Assembly: GCF_000237925.1 (NCBI RefSeq)
Contig: NW_017386009.1
Coordinates: 310,001-374,000, forward strand
Length of the DNA: 64,000 nucleotides
Source of the DNA: Schistosoma mansoni
Taxonomy: Eukaryota; Platyhelminthes; Trematoda; Strigeidida; Schistosomatidae
Direction: 5' to 3'
This document shows positions 26,401 through 32,823 of this stretch, piece after piece. The notes under the pieces were generated by a model. The model saw only the letters and a program-made list of their open reading frames with translations, was not told where the DNA came from and did not search any database. Each line of letters starts with the position of its first letter. Within the stretch, counting starts at the first letter, position 1. Position numbers and translations under genes: made by a program.

Positions 26401-26541
26401 CCTCCAACTCTACCCCAACCACCTACACTCTCACCATTTAACCAAACTCAAATACGTCAACCATTAGTTGGTGGGATGGTGTTTAATCCAAATTCATGGA
26501 TGTTCTCTTCACCTACTTCAACAAATCGAGATAAAAAATAA
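8342..26541 (+). CDS. RPRD2: RPRD2-like protein (CID and CREPT-like domains), eleven exons, N-terminus missing
   Basis: RPRD proteins bind the phosphorylated C-terminal tail of RNA polymerase II in the nucleus through a CID domain and act as scaffolds for CTD phosphatases. Eleven exons can be joined with GT/AG borders and matching phases: 8342-8474, 8516-8616, 8664-8746, 9561-9722, 12336-12479, 12989-13617, 15053-15524, 17286-18139, 22500-23233, 24757-25037 and 26098-26541, about 1344 residues. The CID part holds [11 protein letters not shown], and the coiled-coil part holds [16 protein letters not shown], which fits RPRD2 (human ALIFYNAQYKEAKIVANAY) better than RPRD1. The rest is acidic, Ser/Thr-rich and Pro-rich disorder, as in RPRD2. 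The first CID helices are not seen and probably lie in an exon upstream or outside the window. The first two introns are 41 and 47 bp, the others 0.5-4.4 kb, the size gradient known for schistosome genes. It could be called simply an RPRD-family gene. Confidence 0.88.
8516..8616 (+). CDS. RPRD2: RPRD2-like exon: CID domain, last helices
   Basis: Follows a 41-bp intron. It encodes [20 protein letters not shown], matching the CID helix that reads LSIWEERSVYENDVLEQL in human RPRD1A. The phase joins the previous exon through a Lys codon. The later acceptor at 8546 would put a stop in frame, so 8516 was preferred. Confidence 0.85.
8664..8746 (+). CDS. RPRD2: RPRD2-like exon: linker after CID
   Basis: Flanked by a T-rich acceptor and the donor GTAAGT, after a 47-bp intron. 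It encodes a polar linker rich in Lys, Asn and Asp. The exon was placed by phase continuity, since the sequence itself is not conserved. Confidence 0.75.
9561..9722 (+). CDS. RPRD2: RPRD2-like exon: start of coiled-coil region
   Basis: 54 codons between a TAG acceptor and a GTAAGT donor. It opens with [17 protein letters not shown], an amphipathic helix like the start of the CREPT/coiled-coil region of RPRD proteins, then a Gly/Ser-rich stretch. Confidence 0.82.
9785..9980 (-). repeat. Old tRNA-like SINE remnant
   Basis: On the minus strand a stretch at about 9930-9972 reads like a tRNA A-box region (GGCAGTTCAGTGGTTAGG), followed by a decayed B box. The distal part is not alignable with the other SINEs here. 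It lies in an RPRD2 intron. Confidence 0.45.
11615..12015. mobile_element. Solo LTR fossil
   Basis: A 401-bp segment beginning TG and ending CA is flanked by the same five bases, ATATA, at 11610-11614 and 12016-12020. That is the mark of an LTR retrotransposon insertion reduced to one LTR. A hydrophobic 115-codon frame (11614-11961) falls inside it and is best read as chance. The family is not determined; orientation is unclear. Confidence 0.7.
12336..12479 (+). CDS. RPRD2: RPRD2-like exon: conserved CREPT-like helix
   Basis: 48 codons between TTAG and GTAAGT. It contains [18 protein letters not shown] and [16 protein letters not shown], the most diagnostic segment of the gene: the human RPRD2 counterpart has the same spacing of Tyr, Gln, Lys and Val residues. 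This exon decides the RPRD2 call. Confidence 0.9.
12530..12705 (-). repeat. SINE family A copy, degenerate
   Basis: Short, diverged minus-strand copy with the ribozyme region at about 12575-12625 and a shrunken tRNA-like head. The GAAA block is lost. Confidence 0.65.
12989..13617 (+). CDS. RPRD2: RPRD2-like exon: end of coiled coil, acidic region
   Basis: It begins [19 protein letters not shown], which continues the conserved helix (human AYKTFGNRISNLKKKLDEL). After about 30 residues it turns into Thr, Asn and Asp-rich sequence with an acidic run at about 13170-13300. Its last two bases pair with the first base of the next exon to give Arg. Confidence 0.88.
13690..13995 (+). mobile_element. 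RTE-b LINE 3' end
   Basis: It encodes decayed pieces of the C-terminus ([15 protein letters not shown], then [16 protein letters not shown]), matching the better copy at 46876-47830. It ends with ACGT repeats and a (GACT)n tail near 13970-13985. Confidence 0.8.
14150..14695 (+). mobile_element. RTE-type LINE fragments, including endonuclease piece
   Basis: 14150-14420 is another diverged RTE-b 3' end. 14420-14680 encodes an apurinic-endonuclease-like piece with [13 protein letters not shown] and [11 protein letters not shown], the conserved EEP-fold blocks of LINE endonucleases. It is a fragment with no RT downstream in the same copy. Confidence 0.75.
14720..14870 (-). repeat. LINE RT fragment
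   Basis: Its minus strand resembles 37060-37200, which reads [17 protein letters not shown], an RT palm/thumb segment of RTE-like elements. Decayed and without an intact frame. Confidence 0.5.
15053..15524 (+). CDS. RPRD2: RPRD2-like exon: disordered, acidic end
   Basis: 157 codons of Ser, Asn, His and Thr-rich sequence ending in an acidic patch ([18 protein letters not shown]). The donor is GTAAGT after CTGC. No domain is recognised; the call rests on phase and gene context. Confidence 0.78.
15648..16203 (-). mobile_element. GC-richer insertion with 12-bp flanking direct repeat
   Basis: A 556-bp block clearly richer in G+C than its surroundings, flanked by GTAGCATAATAT at 15636-15647 and 16204-16215. 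The repeat looks like a target-site duplication. Overlapping minus-strand frames (66, 87 and 105 codons) run through it with no recognised domain. It may be the 5' leader of an RTE LINE; that is a guess from resemblance, and the strand is provisional. Confidence 0.55.
16415..16925 (-). repeat. Family D repeat, nearly full length
   Basis: One of five copies of a unit of about 440-510 bp (also 21775, 24159, 29205, 52865). On the minus strand it ends in a tail of AAATAAATAA type, so it looks like a retroposon with its 3' end at the low coordinate. No coding domain and no tRNA-like head are recognised. Confidence 0.75.
16970..17118. repeat. Long hairpin made from two family D 3' ends
   Basis: Two arms of about 70 bp (16970-17041 and 17046-17118) are inverted copies of the family D tail region with only a few bases between them. 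Both A/T-rich tails point outwards. The arms differ at several positions. Confidence 0.85.
17286..18139 (+). CDS. RPRD2: RPRD2-like exon: proline- and serine-rich region
   Basis: About 284 codons with runs such as PPPPAPPP and two poly-Ser tracts (about 17779-17813 and 18020-18045). Read straight through, it stops at TAA 18141-18143, but that stop lies inside a GTAAAT donor. Splicing at 18139 into 22500 restores an Asn codon and a long frame. Transcripts that end in or retain this intron would make a shorter protein. Confidence 0.8.
18187..18440 (-). repeat. SINE family A copy
   Basis: Near-complete minus-strand copy with its tail at 18187. The tRNA-like head lies at about 18340-18410 with a B box near 18345, the ribozyme at about 18270-18325. 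The CTGANGA block reads CTCAAGA, so the ribozyme is dead. Confidence 0.8.
18470..18715 (-). mobile_element. RTE-a LINE 3' end
   Basis: Minus-strand copy of the C-terminal end of the RTE-a reverse transcriptase (compare 19900-20100), starting from a TTAC-type tail at about 18474. 5'-truncated and diverged. Confidence 0.8.
18829..21290 (-). mobile_element. LTR retrotransposon fossil with gag-like ORF, LINE in one LTR
   Basis: On the minus strand the order is: part of a 5' LTR (21290-21238), a primer-binding-like start (TTGGCGACGGGGAC) just inside it, one open 255-codon gag-like frame (21106-20339), a purine tract next to 20299, and a 3' LTR (20298-18829) that begins and ends with the TGTT...AACA type termini. 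A RTE-a LINE sits inside the 3' LTR. No protease, RT or integrase region is present, so it is internally deleted and not whole. The LTR matches the solo LTR at 25328-25852. A small inverted repeat lies at 20313-20340. Probably Gypsy class; moderately old. Confidence 0.72.
19128..20104 (+). mobile_element. RTE-a LINE copy, young, inserted in an LTR
   Basis: 5'-truncated copy covering RT motifs from [16 protein letters not shown] (about 19174) through FADDLALL (about 19310) to the C-terminal SIGSNRRK and the stop near 20095, then a (GTAA)n tail. One frameshift near 19660 splits the reading frame into 19237-19887 and 19655-20095; otherwise it is open. GTGGCTG occurs at 19121-19127 and again at 20105-20111, a 7-bp target duplication. 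It splits an older LTR. Confidence 0.93.
21350..21650 (+). mobile_element. RTE-b LINE 3' end
   Basis: Short decayed match to the [17 protein letters not shown] C-terminus of RTE-b, followed by its T-rich 3' untranslated part. No open frame survives. Confidence 0.55.
21655..22380 (-). mobile_element. RTE-b LINE 3' end interrupted by a family D repeat
   Basis: Minus-strand RTE-b 3' untranslated sequence at 21655-21770 resumes at about 22200 and runs into C-terminal coding remnants near 22330-22380 ([14 protein letters not shown]). Between them, 21775-22200, lies a family D copy lacking its last 80 bp or so. Confidence 0.65.
21775..22200 (-). repeat. Family D repeat, truncated
   Basis: Matches the D copies at 24159 and 29205, with the tail at the low coordinate; it breaks off after the GCAGTGAGTAGG segment. 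It sits within RTE-b 3' sequence. Confidence 0.75.
22500..23233 (+). CDS. RPRD2: RPRD2-like exon: Thr/Ser-rich region
   Basis: The acceptor is TTATAG at 22499 and the donor is GTAAGT at 23234. It encodes a Thr-rich then Ser-rich disordered stretch with a small acidic and Gly-rich patch near 23100-23160. The start was set by phase: one base completes the codon left open by the previous exon. Confidence 0.78.
23310..23520 (-). repeat. RTE-b LINE 3' untranslated fragment
   Basis: Diverged match to the RTE-b 3' region seen at 23885 and 41470, with no coding sequence left. Confidence 0.45.
23885..24665 (-). mobile_element. RTE-b LINE 3' end split by a family D insertion
   Basis: RTE-b 3' sequence runs from 23885 to 24158 and resumes at 24599. 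The resumed part matches the block that reads NDMAQN in better copies. The interruption is a clean family D insertion. Confidence 0.75.
24159..24598 (-). repeat. Family D repeat with target duplication
   Basis: 440 bp flanked by CATTGCAAAC at 24149-24158 and 24599-24608. The first two bases of the duplication could also belong to the element end. The tail faces 24159. This copy defines the family's ends best. Confidence 0.85.
24757..25037 (+). CDS. RPRD2: RPRD2-like exon: LADFL motif and Pro/Ser region
   Basis: It begins [14 protein letters not shown] and continues with Pro, Ser, Thr and Asn-rich sequence. The acceptor is TTGTAG and the donor is GTATAC. The frame is open on both sides and joins in phase. 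Confidence 0.75.
25328..25852. mobile_element. Solo LTR fossil of the 18829-21290 family
   Basis: A 525-bp segment starts TGTTATAAC and ends GATATAACA and is flanked by ATAAC at 25323-25327 and 25853-25857. Its interior matches the LTR at 18829-20298. It is a remnant left when an element was reduced to one LTR. Confidence 0.85.
26098..26541 (+). CDS. RPRD2: RPRD2-like terminal exon: Pro-rich C-terminus
   Basis: 147 codons and a TAA. It includes a decaproline run (about 26360-26392) followed by Gln/Pro repeats, ending DKK. The acceptor is TTATAG. A 3' UTR should follow from 26542; I saw no canonical AATAAA within 450 bp, only A-rich variants. Confidence 0.8.
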   Translation, partial: VALGLTHSNMMFYDPITRMPITPRPLVPGPFMISPQQTRPVATVPAQSNLQLPTTLFRGQNWSQSLVNQTTSLQRPPSNDFWALMSTVPPPPPPPPPPPQQPPTLPQPPTLSPFNQTQIRQPLVGGMVFNPNSWMFSSPTSTNRDKK

Positions 26542-27040
26542 TATGAATTACAACTAATACTATTTTGCACCCTCATCCACTCAATATATTATACACATCA
26601 TAATTTACTCATCATTGTCTCCAGCCACTGTACAGGGAGACAATTATTATTATGATGATCAGATTCCAAAACAAAACGATTATGTAACTATGATGCTCTC
26701 AACAACTCACAATTACTATGGCCGCAATAATAAGGCATGTATATTTTGATTATTATATTCTTTTCATTTTAACAAACATAATTTAGTTTTAAAATAATCC
26801 ATGTATATCAGATGAATAGGTTTGTGTATGTGTGTGCTTGTGTATCCATGGTATTTGAATAGTTTTCCCACTTTGTTTTGTTCAATCTTAAAAGTACACT
26901 TTTTAAAAAGAAAAAAAAACCAATATGTATGTGTATGTTTGTGATTTTTCTTGTACATTGAATGCTTTTAAAATGTATTTTATATTATGTAACGTTTTCT
27001 TTTTTAGTTTTGAAAGTGTCATCTATAATTAATATTAATA
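26542..27040 (+). other. Probable RPRD2 3' UTR and downstream AT-rich DNA
   Basis: No coding signal follows the TAA at 26541. A/T-rich with CA- and GT-rich patches at about 26820-26945. The transcript end cannot be placed. Confidence 0.4.
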
Positions 27041-27041
27041 T

Positions 27042-27360
27042 TGGTAAACAAAGATAGATAGTGGCTAGCAGTGGAATCCAGGACGCACGTTCCGTCCTAT
27101 TTGGGACTCGTAAGCTGGATGTACCTGCATCTCAGAGTTGATGATCACTCTGGGACTCGAACCTAGTACCTTTCGCTCCAAACGCTATCGCGTTATCCAC
27201 TCGGCCACTGAGTCCTGATAGCCACTTGCTTGTGCGATGGGATGAAGTTTAAATTCATTTAGTATTGTTTGTTTAAATCTTCCCATCGATGTGTTAGGAC
27301 TGCAACTGGTCAGTCTTTAATTGGCATATGTGCATACTATGTGTATTGTCTCGATATAGC
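27042..27360 (-). repeat. SINE family B copy
   Basis: Nearly full-length minus-strand copy: a tRNA-like head at about 27150-27215 with a good A-box region (GTGGCCGAGTGGATAACG) and a B-box near 27155-27170, then the hammerhead at about 27085-27135. The ribozyme has lost conserved bases in both core blocks. Confidence 0.82.
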
Positions 27361-27424
27361 CTTAATTGATCGATCTTTGCTTACCATGCTTCTAAATGAA
27401 GACTCTTCAACACTCAGGATAAAT

Positions 27425-27575
27425 TTTAGACTTTTTTCCTGGTTAGCGTCTTTTTAGCAAGGTTGTTTTCTACGGGATGGGATTGCTAATCTCAACCCCA
27501 TCTCTCCTCCTTTATCCGGGCTTGGGACTGACTGTAACCCAAGAAAGGCTCCAGATGGAGTTACTTACCGTATAC
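27425..27575 (-). repeat. LINE leader fragment (family E)
   Basis: Inverted relative of 28384-28510. The unit holds a GGTTAGCGACCCCATCCCG-like core and also forms the start of the LINE copy at 34885, which suggests a LINE leader segment. Confidence 0.5.
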
Positions 27576-28383
27576 ACTTGTTATATCTTAAAGTTGGTCA
27601 CCAATGACAGATTTAAATACAAATTGGATGTATTACGAACTCGATAGTGTACAGCAACTGGCACAATGCTTCGGAAATTCTCTCCATGAGGAAACTTGGG
27701 AAGAAAATAGGAGTTTATGAAAAGCTTAGTACTCAACAAGTAAAAATTGAGTTAAAACAACCTTTATTATTAAGGTGCATGGTATGACTTTCGGGCACAA
27801 CCAATAAGACGACAGTAAATGCCATTGTGGAAATATAAATTAGGAAAGTATTATCACGTTTATCCGTATCATTTAAAGAAAGACCAGATAACTTTAGTCT
27901 CCATGATCCATCTCGTATATACATGGAAAACCGGTACAATTCAGTTGGTCAAATCAGAATTCGCAGCATAGGGCCAAACTTGCCACTCCAATAACAGAGA
28001 ATGTAATGTCACACCAATTCTTGATATTACTCGTATAAGACTATTTTACTGGATAATGTCCCTGCAATAACCGCAGCTAATAATTAAAGATCGGGGTGAT
28101 AATAATCCTCAGTAGTGTAGATATAGTTTCTGTTTAGAAAGGAAAGAAGGTCGAATGATTTTTGTTAATCATGGCTATAGGGATTCCCCTGTTGATCCAA
28201 CTATTTTTTGAATGCGTCGATGTAGGGAGCTTCAGTCACGTGTTGATTTAAAGAGTTCCACTTGTGTTAACTCATAACATATTATTGTCTTATATCCTAC
28301 ATTGTTTCATTTCACTCTCATTTTCGCTTACTTAATGAACCACTATAATCAGTATCATTATTTTCACGGATTATTCGTCAACT

Positions 28384-28510
28384 CCGCCTGTAGCTCCTCC
28401 AGGGGTTACTGCCGGTCCCAAGCCCGGGTAAAGGAGGAAGGTTGGGCATGGGGTTAGCGACCCCATCCCGTAGAAAACCAACTCGCTAAAAAAACGCTAA
28501 CCAGAAAAAA
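28384..28510 (+). repeat. LINE leader fragment (family E)
   Basis: Plus-strand copy of the same GC-richer segment. It shares its core with 34890-34975, where an RTE-a RT follows. Confidence 0.5.
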
Positions 28511-28659
28511 AATTCCACTCCATGTACTGATACCAAAACTGTAGCAATACGTTTGTAAAATTATGTTATCTTGAATGGATGATTTGATCGTGAAACTTTT
28601 ATTACCTTTTTCTGGAAGACACCAAAACATATGGATAATTGAATTTTATTGTATCAATT

Positions 28660-29030
28660 CACTCATTCATAAGCAACGTATAACATGATAGATAAGTGCA
28701 TCGGTTCAAGTTGCAAAATTACACTTCAACACGACACGAAATTATAGAGATGAATATCAAAGTAACAATATTAGTGCCGATCGTAGTGAAAACAATATTA
28801 GACATAAAGAAGACGACTTAACTTACGCCTGTTACCCTTCGTGGAGTAGGCTAGGCCGACCACCAGTATTCTCCGTCGAACCCTGTCCTGGGCAATCCTT
28901 CCCAGTTGCCATTCATCCTTTACATGTCTGCTTCCGATTCCTGACAGAGTGTCCTTTGGTCTTTCTCTTTTCTGTTTCCCTTCAGGATTCTAAGTTAGCG
29001 CTTGCTTCATTACGTGTCTGTAATTTATTT
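28660..29030 (-). mobile_element. RTE-b 3' UTR piece next to RTE-a 3' end
   Basis: 28660-28820 matches the RTE-b 3' region. 28830-29030 matches the RTE-a C-terminus in reverse, starting from a TTAC-type tail. Both are truncated. Confidence 0.65.
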
Positions 29031-29204
29031 TTGTCTGAATAGAAATAGTGAGTCACGTTTGATTAAAGCGAGTTGGTTCACTCGCCTTTGCGCATCACTA
29101 CGTTTCTCTGATTGTCTGTCTAGATCAATGAGTATATGAAATGAACGTATTCAGAATTAATTCTCGTTTTTTGGCTTATTTTATTCCGTTATACTCTTTT
29201 TTAT

Positions 29205-29720
29205 TATTTATTTAAACACATAAATATCGGTACAAGGAAGCACCAGATGCAGATACGCCGAACAAATCTCATTTGAACTATGTGAGGGCTGTGATACTGT
29301 CCAGGTGCCCAAACTAAAGCAGGTGGTTTTCTTAGGGGCCACACCCGGAGCCTTTGACCTAAGGTCTGATCCACAAGGTAGTGGAGCATTGTAAAAAAGA
29401 TGCAGTCTCATGGTAGCCGGTCACCAACGATTTATTCATACACCATTTGTTCCCTCAGGATACTGGAGCTCATGTGCACGATTGGTTTGGAATAAGGGTT
29501 ATCCAACTCCCCTAGGTGGATCCTCCACATCCACCAACCCGGTTAAAGCGCCGGACATTCGCTTTTCATCCTCTCAATTTCGTAAACAACAGTAATGCCA
29601 CGAAAAGGCAGTGAGTAGGACTTCCGTGGCAGAGTCTATGTACGCGTGGCCATGTAAAAGCATTTCAAGGGGGACAGCGAACTCTCCTCACTCTCGGTTG
29701 TACTAGGGCATTTGGGGGCT
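29205..29720 (-). repeat. Family D repeat, full length
   Basis: About 515 bp with the tail at 29205 and the 5' end near GGGCATTTGGGGGC at about 29703-29716. It contains minus-strand frames of 61-67 codons that are shared, diverged, among D copies. Confidence 0.8.
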
Positions 29721-30750
29721 TCTTAAGTGTAACACTGATGATAAGAGAAATGCCTGTCAATAGAAGGTATAGAAGATTGAACTGAAAACAGAAAGGGAAA
29801 TATGAGTGAATGAAGAATTGGAGGAATCATGAAGGATATGAAAGACAATTGATCGAAGATTCACAAACACAGTATTAAACGTATGGCTTTCAAATTTTAC
29901 AAACGAACTCTGTAACTTTATATTAAAAAAATAAATTGGTCTTCCTCAACTGGGTATAGAGTCAGTTACCTCATCTTTTATAAAACAATCTTGCTAGTAA
30001 CCAGTATAAACAAAAATTAAACAATTATTTATTTACAATACAACAAATATTTAGTTACCACCAAAATAATGTTCGAATGCTTTTCGAATGATTAGTTAAA
30101 CAATAAAATAATCTATTCAATAGATTATTATGCATATAATTGAAAATTTTAAACTACAGTAACACTCTGAACCAATAGGATAGATCAGTTTAAGGACAAA
30201 TGATAAGTTGCATATGCCATATTGTATTTGTTAATATTTATTTGGTTTGATTTACTGAAGTAACAGATATGCACTATTGGTTAGAAATTCTGAGGGTGAT
30301 CGATCTATGTATAATTATGGATGGGTTTGTAAAAAGATTTGAATTAACAGTACCAGATTGAGGTTACATATCGGTACCAGACTTGGATCACCAGCGAACA
30401 CCATGGATGCCTTTATTATTATCATGGTTAACAGACTATCATATCGATGTATAGTCAAGCTAGTTTCTTCCATTATTTGATCCAATAAAATGTTCTATGT
30501 ATGTATATGTCCAACATATTGAACATTGGATGTATTGACTTTCTTAGTCAATTTTTACATGTGCATAATTAAAACGTAAATGGAAACTATGAAATTAGTT
30601 TCAGGACAGAAAACAAAATGATACATATAAAGGGGCTGGTTACCAGGGCACTTTTATTTTTCAGCAATAGTCTCTTGATAAATGATTAGTCAGATTATAT
30701 ACATTGTGTGTCATATCTATATGTATAGTTAAAAAGTCTTGTATGATCAG
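29721..30750. other. No gene recognised
   Basis: AT-rich intergenic sequence between the two convergent genes; no repeat match or coding signal seen. Confidence 0.5.
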
Positions 30751-30754
30751 TGAT

Positions 30755-31290
30755 AAACAAGGAACCTGACACATATGTGCATCATTCCAAGTTACCACAG
30801 CATATCTGCAGAGTTAGATAGAAACTAAGATGAAAAATGTGGTGGAAGTAGTAACAGTTTCAATGACAGTAGAAAAAATAAGGTATCGACAATATAACCC
30901 GAGGAAAAAATGATAAATCCATGGGATAAAATGTATAGGGTAATTTTAAAACTGAAGATTTAAGGAAAGTAAAACAATTAATGCGTCTGGGTTATTTCAA
31001 CTGATTGTAAGATATGTTAACCAACGTCTTCAACTATTAGTTACGAAAATTACACTGACCAGGTAGTCTGCACCCACCTTCATGACGCAACCCAACAGTT
31101 AATTACCTCAAAAAATGGTACCACTTCCTGGTCTGACTACACCTATCTTTCTTTTAACCTACTCCTAGACTAGCAAAACTAACACGTTGAGGTAGGCGGT
31201 TGGGCATATATAGTACTTGTCTCAACTACCTTGGTTGATAAAGATTCACTGCCTTAATTATTGTGAGATAGAAATTGAAGCGAAACAACT
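30755..31290 (-). mobile_element. RTE-b LINE 3' end
   Basis: Minus-strand 3' UTR (30755-30960) followed upward by decayed C-terminal coding sequence to about 31290; compare 46876-47400. No long frame remains. Confidence 0.6.
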
Positions 31291-31687
31291 GAAAGGACTT
31301 TCTCGATAAAAAAAAGCAACATAATGTACGTCACAGACGGATTTTAGTTTAATAGTTATTAAAAACCAGGAACACTCGGTCATCTCCTCTGTGTTATTAT
31401 AGGACTCCTAAGTAGTGCGTATGCATGGCCTCACCGATGATCAAACCTATGACCTTCAGGTCTGTCACTAAGTGCCTAAACTTGAAACCACCAAGTCAGC
31501 ATCTAATGATTCGTGTTTCTAACTTCAATCAATTTGTGGTATTGCAAGACCATCTGCCAATGTCACTGATGAATAACTGTCTCACATACGATATGGTTGA
31601 ACGCTACTAGTCATAGCATCTCCCTAGGACTCCTGGAGTCACCTCTCAAACTTAGTAACCAGTAAGCAAGCATAAATTAATTTTCAT

Positions 31688-32105
31688 AGTTGAAATCATG
31701 AGTCAATTGAAGTTAGACCACCATGGAAAACCTGGAAGCACTGGACGACCGTCTCGTCCTATTGTGGGACTCCTCAGCAGTGCGCATCCACAATCCCGCA
31801 CTCGCGAGCGAGATTCGAACGCAGGACCTACCGGTCTCGTGCCAGAACACTTAACCGATAGACCACTGAACCGGCATACAATGGTGTTAATGTTTAACTT
31901 CAACCAATCCACGAAGTTTGAGCAACCGTTCACCGATTGTCTTCAGTGACTTTTTATCTCACAACAGATGTGCACTGCTGAGGAGTCCCATAATAAGACG
32001 AAACAGTCGTCCAGTGCTTTCAGGTTTTCCATGGTGGTCTAGCTTCAATTGACTCATGATTTCAACTATAAAATTACTAAAATCTCCACAAAACTCCTTC
32101 TGATC
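31688..32105. repeat. Inverted pair of SINE A copies, 5' ends facing
   Basis: 31688-31955 is a long minus-strand copy with head and ribozyme (GAAA reads GAGA). 31965-32105 is a plus-strand copy that starts just before the ribozyme and runs to the tail. Tails point outwards. Confidence 0.85.
31972..32017 (+). ncRNA. Hammerhead ribozyme, core intact, stem II weakened
   Basis: GCACTG (31972) pairs with CAGTGC (32012) as stem I; CTGAGGA at 31978-31984 and GAAA at 32000-32003 are intact, and GTC at 32009-32011 is the cleavage site. Stem II (GTCC with AGAC) has a C/A mismatch, so activity may be reduced. Confidence 0.7.
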
Positions 32106-32185
32106 ATATGATGATTATTATTCAACAAGGAGGGAGTATATGAAAACTGTTGAACTTCATAATATGCACAACATGGACTAATATT

Positions 32186-32191
32186 TTTATT
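32186..32191 (-). terminator. Possible POFUT2 polyadenylation signal
   Basis: AATAAA on the minus strand, about 355 bases past the POFUT2 stop. Only the motif supports it. Confidence 0.3.
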
Positions 32192-32344
32192 TAGGCAACC
32201 ATTAAAAATTTATCACTAAAGGAAATAACGACACAACAAACGATTATCATGAAATAAATATATTTTCTTTCTTTGATAGATCTGAAATCTTTGCATAACA
32301 AAGTCAGCTATACCAACATATATATATATATACACTCACAAAAG

Positions 32345-32395
32345 AGACTTACTTACTTACGCCTGTTACCCCTCGTGGAGGAGCATAGGCCTCTC
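32345..32395 (-). repeat. RTE-a LINE extreme 3' end
   Basis: About 50 bp matching the last bases of RTE-a (GGCGTAAGTAAG type end), within the POFUT2 3' flank; the smallest truncation seen. Confidence 0.65.
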
Positions 32396-32546
32396 ACACA
32401 AAAGAGAACAATAATAATAATCTAAATAATAATGGAAACCATAAACAAAAAAATGAAAGGAATATAAATGAGGGAACAATAAAAACCAATAGCAGGAGTA
32501 GTAATAGTAGATGGGTAAGATGCTGTATCATCATCATTATCCAGTA

Positions 32547-32823
32547 TCATAATTCATCTTTCATATATTTATTTAAATGTAGTTTATCATTAGTCATTGG
32601 TGATGATGATGATGAGATAGTATATTGTTTTTCATAAATAACTGGCCATTCAGTTAATGATTGACAAGTAGATGAATCTGTATAATAATGATATGGTTGA
32701 TATAAATGTATTGGTCCATTTGGGCATAAATTATTTAAAGTTGTATTGGATAAAAAACCCATAATTGAACGTTCTTCAATAATACGAAAAGTAAATGTTG
32801 ATGAACTAGTTCCAATGAAATAT
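32547..32823 (-). CDS. POFUT2: POFUT2 last exon, C-terminus with KDEL
   Basis: The acceptor is TTGAAG at 32824. It encodes [20 protein letters not shown], the conserved end of the fold, then a short region ending about 70 residues later in KYMKDEL and TGA. Conserved Cys residues occur in LCPNG and STCQS. The KDEL suggests active retrieval to the ER. Confidence 0.93.

Noticed and set aside
27150-27215. Functional tRNA gene (also at 33110-33180, 45665-45735 and similar)
   Set aside because: These tRNA-like stretches belong to SINE heads. They do not fold into a complete cloverleaf and are always followed by the SINE body.
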